DNA of 61,347 nt from UMGS1668 sp035447605. GTDB taxonomy: Bacteria > Bacillota > Clostridia > Oscillospirales > Ruminococcaceae. Below are positions 34,193-41,757 of this stretch, piece after piece. Numbering within the stretch: position 1 is the stretch's first letter; every line of letters begins with the position of its first letter. The position numbers and the translations under genes are program-made. A model generated the notes under the pieces. That model searched no databases and was not told the origin of the DNA. It saw only the letters and a program-made list of their open reading frames with translations. Where the stretch lies: assembly GCA_035447605.1 (NCBI GenBank), contig DAOTHJ010000013.1:1-61347 (forward strand), in the 5' to 3' direction.

Positions 34193-35929
34193 TCAGCCGT
34201 GGCTCTCCTGAAGCGTGACTTTCACGGTAAAGGATATATCGTTCTTGCCCGTGGCGGAATAGCGGTACATCGTCAGGGTCACCTCATCGCCCGGGGCATG
34301 ATCGGCCAGCGCGTTTTGCAGGTCCTCGACGGAGGTGATCACCGTGTCGTCGAACTGGGTGATGATGTCGCCGACCGCGGCTTCCGTGCCGATCAGCGGG
34401 CTGTCGTCGGTGATCGTGATGATCTGAGCGCCCTGCGGAACATTGTAATACTCGGCGGCGACGGAGTCGATGGTCTGGACGGTGACGCCGATGATCGGAC
34501 GTCCGGAGACATAGCCATAGGCCATCAGATCCTGCATGACCGGCAGCGCCTCGGCCGTCGGAATCGCAAAGCCGATGCCCTCGTAAGAGGTGGAGATCAG
34601 CTTGGAGTTGGTGATGCCGATGACCTGACCGTATTCATTGACGAGCGCACCGCCGGAGTTGCCGGGGTTGATGGCGGCATCCGTCTGGAGCACGGTCATG
34701 GAGTAGCTGCTCTCGCTCGTGGTGATCACGCGGTTGACGCCGCTGATGATGCCGCTCGTGAAGCTGCTTTGCAAGGTCAGGCCGCCCGGATTGCCGATCG
34801 CGTAGACGGTCTCGCCGACTTCCACGCCGGCGGAATCCCCAAGCTCCGCAGGAGTCAGATTATCCGCGTCGATCTTGAGCACGGCGATGTCGGTACGGGT
34901 ATCCTTGCCGATGATCTCGGCCTCATATTCTTCACTGTTATAAAGAACAACCTTGATGGCATCCGAGCCCTCCACAACGTGGGCATTGGTCAGAATGTAG
35001 CCGTCCTTGCTGATAATGATGCCGGAGCCCTCGCCCGCGGCCTCGATGGATGTGGAGTACTGGTACTGCACGACGCCGACGATGGACGGGCTTACCTTGC
35101 TGTAAACCTCCGTGGCGGTGAGCTTGCCGTCGGTGCTGACGGTGGAATCATCCTCCGGCTTCTCGGCAAGGCTGATGGACGGAGTATCCGTAGAGGTTTT
35201 GGATTCCTCGGAACTCTGCGCGCCGCTGAGCGCATTCCCGGAAGCGGATTCATCCTCCTGAGAGAGAACCGAATCAAGGCCGAGAAAATCGTTGCCGACC
35301 AGCTCGTAGACGCCGAAGGAGGCCATTGCGATCAGGCAGATGCTGAGCACGCCGGCGACCAGACCGAGAAACACTTTAAAGCCTCTGCCGGATTTGGATT
35401 TCTTCTTTCCGGTGGAATTCTGATCCGCGCTTTCATATTTGGCAAAATCCCACTGATAGGAATCGTTGGGCCCGACATAGGGGCCGGTGGCCTGATACTG
35501 GGTGCGGTGCGGCTGCTGCGGGCCCGGCGCGGTGTTGTAATAGCCGTACTGGGTGCCGTACTGCGGACGCGGCGGAACCTGAGACCCGGCCTGCTGCGGA
35601 TTCTCGGCGGGATTGGCACCCGGCTGCCAGTTTCCTTGCGGATTTCCCGCGGGATTGCTGCCCGGCTGCCAAGGGCCGCCCGGATCCTTTTCGTTGCTGC
35701 CGTCCCAGGCGACATATTGATTGGTATTGGCGGAATAGGTCCAGCCGGAAGGAGCACGTGTGTTTCTCTGCTCGCCGGAGGAGACTTCCTCCGCGGCGGA
35801 AGAGACGTTCTCTCCTGCGGCGTTCTGAGGCGCAGAGGCCTCCTGCTTGCCGGACGCCTGATCCGCGGGCTTCGGCTCGTAAGTTTCCTGCTCCGGCGGA
35901 TTATTATTGAGGTTTTTATTCTCATCCAT
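34193..35929 (-). CDS. htrA: HtrA/DegP-type membrane serine protease with PDZ domain
   Basis: 578 residues from ATG 35929 (GGAGGTGA 5 nt upstream). Residues 1-180 are a hydrophilic Pro/Gln/Asn-rich cytosolic region with repeated WQPGANP-like text (from about 87). One membrane segment is at about 184-207. The extracytoplasmic trypsin-like domain has His317 (TNAHVV), Asp347 (RTDIAVLKI) and Ser425 (GNSGGALV), and a PDZ domain covers about 470-575. These proteases degrade misfolded envelope proteins. The two-component pair encoded just upstream on the same strand could regulate it, as in CssRS of Bacillus (inference). The long N-terminal tail is longer than in most HtrA proteins. Confidence 0.95.
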   Translation of the reverse strand: MDENKNLNNNPPEQETYEPKPADQASGKQEASAPQNAAGENVSSAAEEVSSGEQRNTRAPSGWTYSANTNQYVAWDGSNEKDPGGPWQPGSNPAGNPQGNWQPGANPAENPQQAGSQVPPRPQYGTQYGYYNTAPGPQQPHRTQYQATGPYVGPNDSYQWDFAKYESADQNSTGKKKSKSGRGFKVFLGLVAGVLSICLIAMASFGVYELVGNDFLGLDSVLSQEDESASGNALSGAQSSEESKTSTDTPSISLAEKPEDDSTVSTDGKLTATEVYSKVSPSIVGVVQYQYSTSIEAAGEGSGIIISKDGYILTNAHVVEGSDAIKVVLYNSEEYEAEIIGKDTRTDIAVLKIDADNLTPAELGDSAGVEVGETVYAIGNPGGLTLQSSFTSGIISGVNRVITTSESSYSMTVLQTDAAINPGNSGGALVNEYGQVIGITNSKLISTSYEGIGFAIPTAEALPVMQDLMAYGYVSGRPIIGVTVQTIDSVAAEYYNVPQGAQIITITDDSPLIGTEAAVGDIITQFDDTVITSVEDLQNALADHAPGDEVTLTMYRYSATGKNDISFTVKVTLQESHG

Positions 35930-36059
35930 AGATTTCACCTCCGTTTTGCGGATTTTTTCTATGCTTTTAGTCTATCCGAAATTTGTGAAAGGAAAATAAA
36001 CGGCTGTTAAATATTTTCCCTCACATTTGTTTCCAATTTACAGGATTTACGTGTTGAAA

Positions 36060-37538
36060 TCATGAAGCCTCAGTGGAACGGTGCTTTTTGAGCTCCTTGA
36101 CGGCCTTCGGATCCGCGGCGTCCAGCGAGAACGCGAATTCGACGTACTCGCCCTCCACGCTACTGACGATCAGGTCGCCCTTATGGAGCTTGACGAGCGT
36201 CTGGACGATATAAAGGCCGAGGCCCACGCCGCTCTTATCCTGGCTGCGGGATTTATCGGATTTATAAAAGCGGTCGAACAGGCGCGGGATCTCGTGCTGC
36301 GGGATCCCTTCTCCGGTGTTGCGCACGGCGATGAATACGCGGTCTCTTTCTTGTTTATAAGAGAAGGAAATGGTGCCGGCGTCGCTCGTGAACTTGACCG
36401 CGTTGTCGATCAGATTGAAGACCACCTGATGGATCAGGTCGTTGTCGGCGCAGACATAGACCGGCTCGACGTCGAGGCCCTCGATCTCAAGATGCCGTTC
36501 CTCAATCTTCTGCTCAAAGGAGAAGACGGTGCGGCAGATCAGCTCGTTGATGTCGAAAACGGAGGGAACGATCTGCGTCTCGCCGGCCTCGATCCGGGCG
36601 ATGCCGAGCATGGCCTTGACCATGCGGGAGAGGCGCCGCACTTCCTCGGAGACGAGCACCAGATAATCGTGCTGCTTCTCCTCAGGAATCGTACCGTCGA
36701 GGATGCCGTCGATGAAGCCGCCGATCGTCATCATCGGAGTCTTAAGTTCGTGCGAGACGTTGGCGATGAAGCTGCGCCGCACGGACTCAAGATCCGCAAG
36801 CGACATGGCCATATTGTTAAAAGCCGTGGCGAGCTGTGCAATCTCATCCGAACCGGTGACCGGAATATGCGTGCTGAAATCACCCTCGGCAAAGCTCTTG
36901 GTCGCGCTGACCATCATGGCGAGCGGCTTGATCTGGCTCTGCGTCACGAAATAGATGACGACCGAGGAGACGAAGATGGCGATGATGGCGCAGACAAAAT
37001 AGATGTCGATGATGTCGAGCACATACTGCCAAAGCTCCGAAGCATCCGCCGAAACGAAGATCACGGCCATCACGGCGCCGTCGTAGACGACCGGCGTGCC
37101 GACGGTATAGTAGGAGGTCTCATAGATGCCGCCCAGCGTACCGGCCTCAAAGAAATTCCCGGCGGCGGCCTTCTCCATGACGTCGTCGCTGATCGTATAG
37201 GTGCGGTGGTTGCAGGTTTCACCCTCCGTACAGATCAGCGTCTGGCCATCCGTATCCGTCAGAAAGATGATGGAGCCGGTCGTGGCGGAGATGATCCGGT
37301 AATCGTTCTGCAGCGTATTATAGGAAATTTTGCGGTACCCGTAATTGGACATATCCGCGAGGGTCAGGGCGGCGGCCTGCTCCGCGTTGACGGTCAGCTG
37401 CTTCTTTTTGCTCTCACGGAAATATTTGATCGAGAACCCGGCAAACAGCACGCCCACGAGCGTGATGCCGACCAGAATCATCGACGAGCTGACCGAAAAG
37501 TACCGCAGAAACAAAGATTTCTGATAATTCTTCCGCAT
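36060..37538 (-). CDS. Membrane sensor histidine kinase (HAMP, HisKA, HATPase_c)
   Basis: 492 residues. Membrane helices at about 15-38 and 178-200 bracket an extracytoplasmic sensor of about 135 residues that contains two cysteines (CTEGETCNH). HAMP follows, then the H-box FIANVSHELKTPM with His263, N-box VFNLIDNAVKF and G-boxes NTGEGIP and SGVGLGLYIV. It would phosphorylate the regulator encoded upstream, whose 3' end it overlaps by one base. The signal is unknown; proximity to htrA suggests envelope stress. Confidence 0.93.
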   Translation of the reverse strand: MRKNYQKSLFLRYFSVSSSMILVGITLVGVLFAGFSIKYFRESKKKQLTVNAEQAAALTLADMSNYGYRKISYNTLQNDYRIISATTGSIIFLTDTDGQTLICTEGETCNHRTYTISDDVMEKAAAGNFFEAGTLGGIYETSYYTVGTPVVYDGAVMAVIFVSADASELWQYVLDIIDIYFVCAIIAIFVSSVVIYFVTQSQIKPLAMMVSATKSFAEGDFSTHIPVTGSDEIAQLATAFNNMAMSLADLESVRRSFIANVSHELKTPMMTIGGFIDGILDGTIPEEKQHDYLVLVSEEVRRLSRMVKAMLGIARIEAGETQIVPSVFDINELICRTVFSFEQKIEERHLEIEGLDVEPVYVCADNDLIHQVVFNLIDNAVKFTSDAGTISFSYKQERDRVFIAVRNTGEGIPQHEIPRLFDRFYKSDKSRSQDKSGVGLGLYIVQTLVKLHKGDLIVSSVEGEYVEFAFSLDAADPKAVKELKKHRSTEAS

Positions 37539-38230
37539 TATTCTTTCACTTCGAATTTATATCCGACGCCCCAGACGGTTTTGAGGCACCACTGATCGGA
37601 GACGCCCTCGAGCTTTTCGCGCAGGCGTTTGATGTGCACATCCACGGTCCTCGAATCGCCGTAATACTCGAAGCCCCAGACCTGATCGAGAAGCTCGTCC
37701 CTCGTGTAGACGCGGTTCGGGTTGCTGGCCAGATGGAACAGCAGTTCCAGTTCCTTGGGCGGCGTGTCGATGACCTTTCCGTCGACCTTGAGCTCATATT
37801 TTGTCATGTTGACGATCAGTTTATCGTAGACGACCTCTTTGACGTCGCTCTCGGCGGGCGTCTTGCCGGTCCGGCGGAGGACGGCCTTGATGCGGGCGAT
37901 GATCTCCTTCGGCTCAAAGGGCTTGACCACATAATCGTCCGCGCCAAGCTCGAGGCCGAGCACTTTATCGAAAGTCTCGCCCTTCGCCGTGATCATAATG
38001 ATCGGGCAGTCGGATTTTTTGCGGATCTCGCGGCAGACCTGCCAGCCGTCGAGCAGCGGCATCATGATATCCAAAAGGATCAGATCCGGATTCTCGGCGT
38101 TGAATTTGGCGAGGGCTTCCTCTCCGTTTCCGGCGAGCACGACGGTATAGTTCTCTTTTTCCAGATAAAGGCGGAGCAGTTCGCAGATGTTGCGGTCATC
38201 GTCCGCAATCAGGATCTTTTCGTTGGCCAT
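37538..38230 (-). CDS. OmpR/PhoB-family response regulator
   Basis: 230 residues from the ATG at 38230, with GGAGG 6 nt upstream. Receiver domain: acidic pair in LIADDDRN, phosphoacceptor Asp54 in LILLDIMMPLLDG, and the conserved lysine in DDYVVKPF. The winged-helix output domain has PPKELELLFHLASNPNRVYTR and SRTVDVHIKRLREKLE. It pairs with the overlapping kinase gene. Divergent from ychF, with a shared upstream region and a -10 like TATAAT on the minus strand near 38270-38275. Confidence 0.95.
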   Translation of the reverse strand: MANEKILIADDDRNICELLRLYLEKENYTVVLAGNGEEALAKFNAENPDLILLDIMMPLLDGWQVCREIRKKSDCPIIMITAKGETFDKVLGLELGADDYVVKPFEPKEIIARIKAVLRRTGKTPAESDVKEVVYDKLIVNMTKYELKVDGKVIDTPPKELELLFHLASNPNRVYTRDELLDQVWGFEYYGDSRTVDVHIKRLREKLEGVSDQWCLKTVWGVGYKFEVKE

Positions 38231-38341
38231 GATATTCCTCCGTTCTGATAGAGCAGCTCTTGCTGCCATTTATTATACAATTTTAGAAAAGCGAATCGTG
38301 AATAATCCTTGAACCTTTTTCCTCTTTTCGGTAAATTGCAC

Positions 38342-38370
38342 TTGTGAAAAAGAGGAGATCCAACTATAAT
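38342..38370 (+). promoter_or_regulatory. Promoter of ychF
   Basis: TTGTGA (38342-38347), 17-nt spacer, TATAAT (38365-38370), about 80 bp upstream of the chosen ychF start. It shows the longer frame from 38344 is not the coding start. Confidence 0.7.
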
Positions 38371-38451
38371 TATAATACGAAAACAGGGAACCTGCAATCA
38401 ATTATCCGCTCCCCCGTTTTTATCATCATTCACGAAGGACGGCGAATCTCA

Positions 38452-39552
38452 ATGAAACTCGGCATCATCGGTCTTCCGAACGTCGGAAAAAGCACCCTTT
38501 TCAACGCCATCACCAACGCGGGCGCGCAGGTCGCGAACTATCCTTTCTGCACGATCGAGCCCAATGTCGGCGTCGTCGCGGTGCCTGAACCGCGGCTGGA
38601 CAAGCTCGCCGAAATGTACGAGCCGGAAAAATACACCCCGGCCACCGTCGAATTCGTCGACATCGCCGGGCTTGTGAAAGGCGCCTCCAAGGGCGAAGGA
38701 CTCGGCAACAAGTTCCTTGCGAATATCCGCGAGGTCGACGCGCTGATCCACGTCGTGCGCTGCTTTGAGGATCCGAACGTTATCCATGTAGACGGCTCCG
38801 TCTGCGCCTCGCGCGACATCGAAGTCATCAACCTCGAGCTGGTCTTCTCCGACCTTGAGGTACTCGACAGAAGGATTGCGAAGGTCGAGAAGGAATTCAA
38901 GGGCGGCAACCGCCAGTATGCCGACGAATACGCGCTCCTTCAGCGCCTGCATAAATTCATGGAGGAGGGGAATTCCGCCCGCGCCTTCAAAACAGGTGAT
39001 GAAAAGGAAGAGGAGCTTCTCGTCTCCCTGCCGCTGCTCTCCGGCAAGCCGATCATCTACGCCGCCAACCTCTCCGAAGAGGATTTCTCCGAGGGCTACG
39101 AGAACAACAAGAATTATCAGGCCGTAAAGGCGATCGCCGAGACCGAGCACTCCGCCGTCATGCCCGTTTGCGCAAAATTCGAGGAGGAGATCTCCGGTAT
39201 GGATCCGGAAGATAAAAAGGAGTTTCTGGAGGAACTGGGCCTCGAAGAATCCGGCCTTGACCGCATGATCAAGGAAAGTTACAGCCTGCTCGGACTGATG
39301 AGCTTCCTCACCGCCGGCAAGAAGGAGGTCCGCGCCTGGACCATCAAAAAGGGCACCAAGGCTCCTCAGGCGGCCGGCGTCATCCATACCGACTTCGAGC
39401 GCGGCTTCATCCGCGCCGAGATCGTCAAATACGACGATCTGATGCGCGTCGGCTCGATGAACGCCGCCAAGGAGGAGGGCCTCATCCGCAGCGAGGGCAA
39501 GGAGTATATTATGCAGGACGGCGACATCGTCGTCTTCCGGTTCAACGTATGA
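38452..39552 (+). CDS. ychF: YchF/OLA1-family ATPase
   Basis: 366 residues, standard size. MKLGIIGLPNVGKSTLFNAIT opens the protein; the G4 motif reads YAANLSEEDF in place of NKxD, which is why YchF prefers ATP to GTP. The TGS domain is at the C terminus with FLTAGKKEVRAWTI, DFERGFIRAEI and MQDGDIVVFRFNV. It binds ribosomes and is linked to stress and redox responses. The start at 38452 matches the family; upstream in-frame codons precede the promoter. Confidence 0.96.
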   Translation: MKLGIIGLPNVGKSTLFNAITNAGAQVANYPFCTIEPNVGVVAVPEPRLDKLAEMYEPEKYTPATVEFVDIAGLVKGASKGEGLGNKFLANIREVDALIHVVRCFEDPNVIHVDGSVCASRDIEVINLELVFSDLEVLDRRIAKVEKEFKGGNRQYADEYALLQRLHKFMEEGNSARAFKTGDEKEEELLVSLPLLSGKPIIYAANLSEEDFSEGYENNKNYQAVKAIAETEHSAVMPVCAKFEEEISGMDPEDKKEFLEELGLEESGLDRMIKESYSLLGLMSFLTAGKKEVRAWTIKKGTKAPQAAGVIHTDFERGFIRAEIVKYDDLMRVGSMNAAKEEGLIRSEGKEYIMQDGDIVVFRFNV

Positions 39553-39602
39553 TTCCGCCTGCCGCAGAAAACGCATCGCGGTGCGGACCCTTTCTGAAAT
39601 AA

Positions 39603-39640
39603 GAAAACAAGGCCCCCCGGCTTAGCCGGGGGGCCTTGTA
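39603..39640. terminator. Terminator between convergent ychF and LysM genes
   Basis: Long perfect stem CAAGGCCCCCCGGC with its complement, loop TTA. On the minus strand it is followed by TTTTCTTATTT; on the plus strand the T tract is poor. Confidence 0.75.
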
Positions 39641-39672
39641 AACGGGCATAGCCTTGTAATAAGAGCGAAGTG

Positions 39673-40113
39673 TCACATCGCATTATCTGCTTCCGCCAGG
39701 CCGTCCGCCTCCATCAGGATGTCCTTCTCCGCCAGGCCGTCCGCCCCCATCAGGCCGTCCGCCTCCATCAGGCCGTCCGCCTCCATCAGGCCGTCCGCCC
39801 CCGTCAGGCCGTCCGCCTCCATCAGGCCGTCCGCCCCCGTCAGGCCGTCTGTCTCCGTCACGCCATCCATCCGGCCACAGCCTTCTATCATTCCAATGAC
39901 TCCATGGGAAACGTATGAATTCATACGGGAATAAATAGTACCAAGGGTAACTCTGATACAGCCATCTGCTGATCGGTATACGAATCCGTTGTCCAATATA
40001 AAAAAGTTTGGATTTAAGCGGGGATTTACAGCCAATATAGCCTGAACGCTGACATCAAAGTAGTCGGCAATTCTGTAAAGGTTATCTCCCGGCTGTACAA
40101 TATAATCAAACAT
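39673..40113 (-). pseudogene. LysM-domain protein, probably frameshifted at a T6 tract
   Basis: As written the frame gives 146 residues: a good LysM start (YIVQPGDNLYRIADYFDVSVQ), then an odd middle and acidic ADGLME hexapeptides. The minus-strand T6 run at 40005-40000 interrupts the LysM domain. Reading one base back there gives FYIGQRIRIPI, the normal LysM ending, then an aromatic stretch and about nine RPDGGG-type hexapeptides, with a TAA at 39685-39683 and 143 residues. This second reading is far more convincing. The ATG at 40113 follows GAGGTG, with TATAAT about 20 bp upstream. LysM proteins bind peptidoglycan; small ones occur in spore coats. Whether the missing T is a sequencing error, a true mutation or phase variation is open. 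Confidence 0.8.
39682..39853 (-). repeat. 18-bp minisatellite in the LysM gene
   Basis: About nine to ten tandem 18-bp units related to GGCCTGATGGAGGCGGAC. In the repaired frame they encode RPDGGG, in the current frame ADGLME. One unit near 39714-39731 is diverged (EGHPDG in the repaired frame). Confidence 0.9.
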
Positions 40114-40131
40114 TTTTTTCACCTCAATCCC

Positions 40132-40137
40132 ATTATA
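40132..40137 (-). promoter_or_regulatory. Possible -10 box of the LysM gene
   Basis: TATAAT on the minus strand, about 18 bp before the ATG; the matching -35 region (TGGTCG) is poor. Confidence 0.4.
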
Positions 40138-40197
40138 TGGCGTCTCCATTGAAACGACCATTTGGGGTTGAGGAATGTTGTGGGTATTAAAGGACTA

Positions 40198-40227
40198 TTA
40201 AAAAATGCGGCCATTTTTTATGGCCGC
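40198..40227 (-). terminator. Terminator downstream of xth and the 105-bp repeat array
   Basis: Minus strand GCGGCCAT-AAAAA-ATGGCCGC perfect 8-bp stem followed by ATTTTTTAA. It implies that the xth transcript carries the repeat array in its 3' UTR. Confidence 0.85.
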
Positions 40228-40240
40228 GCAGGTAAACCCG

Positions 40241-40757
40241 AAGCACTTAGCGCCTCGAAACACTTAGCATCCGCTAAGTGCGCTGGTAAGGTAAAATTCA
40301 CGACGCGTTTTCGTCCGCGCGAAGCACAGCAACGGCCTGCTTTTGGCCGTTGAGAAAACTCGCAGCACTTAGCATCCGCTAAGTGCGCTGGTAAGGTAAA
40401 GTTTACGACGCGTTTTCGTCCGCGCGAAGCACGGCAACGGCCTGCTTTTGGCCGTTGAGAAAACTCGCAGCACTTAGCGTCCGCTAAGTGCGCTGGTNNN
40501 NNNNNNNNNNNNNNNNNNNNNNNNNNNNNNNNNNNNNNNNNNNNNNNNNNNNNNNNNNNNNNNNNNNNNNNNNNNNNNNNNNNNNNNNNNNNNNNNNTGC
40601 TTTTGGCCGTTGAGAAAACTCGCAGCACTTAGCGTCCGCTAAGTGCGCTGGTAAGGTAAAGTTTACGACGCGTTTTCGTCCGCGCGAAGCACGGCAACGG
40701 CCTGCTTTTGGCCGTTGAGAAAACTCGCAGCACTTAGCGTCCGCTAAGTGCGCTGGT
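40241..40757. repeat. 105-bp tandem repeat array with two hairpins per unit, interrupted by an assembly gap
   Basis: Units begin at 40256, 40361, 40466, then after the gap at 40621 and 40726 (partial); a decayed fragment lies at 40241. Each unit holds CACTTAGC-(4 nt)-GCTAAGTG, GTAAA-G-TTTAC and AACGGCC-(7 nt)-GGCCGTT. Copies are about 95-99 percent identical by eye. 105 is a multiple of 3, so frames stay open through it, but no sensible protein is seen. Confidence 0.92.
40498..40597. other. Assembly gap of 100 N
   Basis: Exactly 100 unknown bases inside the repeat array, most likely a placeholder. The true number of repeat units is unknown. Confidence 0.98.
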
Positions 40758-41505
40758 CTGTGAGGAGGGCGACCGGGCAGTGGTCACTGCCGAAATACTG
40801 CGCCAGGATGAGGCTGTCGGCGATGTGCGGGCCGAATCGCTCCGAGCACAGGAAATAATCGATGCGCCAACCCGCGTTGTGCTCGCGGGCGCGGAACCGA
40901 TAGCTCCACCACGAATAGGCGCCGGCCTCGTCCGGATACAGCAGGCGGAACGTATCAAGGAAACCGGCCTCCAGCAGTTCGGTCATCTTCTGCCGTTCCT
41001 CGTCGGTGAAGCCGGCGGCGCCTCGGTTCGGGCCGGGGTTCTTTAGGTCGATCTCCTGATGGGCGACATTCATGTCGCCGCAGACGATCACGGGCTTCGT
41101 CCGGTCGAGGCTGACAAGGTACTCCCGGAAGCAGTCCTCCCAGTCCATGCGGTAATCGAGCCGTTCCAGTTCCTGCCGGGAATTCGGCACGTAGACGTTC
41201 ACCAGATAAAAATCCTCATATTCCAGCGTGACGATGCGGCCCTCGTGGTCGTGGCGTTCGATATCCATGCCGTAAAAGACGCTGAGCGGCTTGTGTTTCG
41301 TAAAAACGGCCGTACCGGAATAGCCCTTTTTGTCCGCGCTGTTCCAATATTGATAATAGCCCGGCAGATCGAGATCGATCTGGCCCGGCTGAAGCTTCGT
41401 CTCCTGAAGGCAGAAAAAGTCGGCGTCGATCTCCTGAAAGATCTCCGTGAAGCCCTTTCCGGCCAGCGCACGCAGGCCGTTGACGTTCCACGATACGAAT
41501 TTCAT
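40744..41505 (-). CDS. xth: Exodeoxyribonuclease III
   Basis: 253 residues. FVSWNVNGLRAL, CLQETKLQPGQID, YVPNSRQELERLDYR, VCGDMNVAHQEIDLKNP, NAGWRIDYFLCSERF and GSDHCPVAL form the complete AP endonuclease/exonuclease III set, including the catalytic Asn-Asp pair and final histidine. It repairs abasic sites in DNA. The last codons and the TAG stop lie inside the first (minus-strand) repeat unit, so the repeat has invaded or replaced the native 3' end. AAGGAG precedes the ATG. Confidence 0.96.
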   Translation of the reverse strand: MKFVSWNVNGLRALAGKGFTEIFQEIDADFFCLQETKLQPGQIDLDLPGYYQYWNSADKKGYSGTAVFTKHKPLSVFYGMDIERHDHEGRIVTLEYEDFYLVNVYVPNSRQELERLDYRMDWEDCFREYLVSLDRTKPVIVCGDMNVAHQEIDLKNPGPNRGAAGFTDEERQKMTELLEAGFLDTFRLLYPDEAGAYSWWSYRFRAREHNAGWRIDYFLCSERFGPHIADSLILAQYFGSDHCPVALLTDQRT

Positions 41506-41715
41506 ATGGTCGCTCCTTTCTGAAAAGGAATTCCGCCCCTATCCTACCCGATTCTGCAAAAAAATGCAAGATCCGACTTCCTCACGGGTAAAACGGAACC
41601 GGAGATTTCCGGCCTGCGGATACCGGGGCGGTGAATGCCTTCGTGCCAAAAAAAGTCTATATTATTTTTAAACCAAAGGCCTCCGAAACTCGGGAATCCG
41701 GGAAATCCCGGAATA

Positions 41716-41753
41716 CAAAAAACTCCGCGGCCGTTTCGCCCCGGAGCTTTTTT
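41716..41753. terminator. Terminator after the DUF1846 gene
   Basis: CTCCG (41723-41727) pairs with CGGAG (41742-41746), with A6 before and T6 after, so it can act on both strands; it ends the minus-strand gene at 41758. Confidence 0.75.
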
Positions 41754-41757
41754 CAGT

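Noticed and set aside
33983..36010. A 675-codon plus-strand open frame opposite htrA
   Set aside because: Antisense shadow; the catalytic triad and PDZ domain lie on the minus strand.
39991..40006. Programmed -1 ribosomal frameshift in the LysM gene
   Set aside because: The bases read C TTT TTT A in the zero frame, so tandem slippage would leave a mismatch in the P site and no stimulatory structure is obvious; a lost T is simpler.
40218..40628. Minus-strand frame through the 105-bp repeats
   Set aside because: It is open only because 105 is divisible by 3 and it crosses the N gap; the peptide is just the repeated noncoding unit.
40241..40757. CRISPR array
   Set aside because: Whole 105-bp units repeat with no unique spacers, no cas genes are nearby, and the unit is far too long for a CRISPR repeat.
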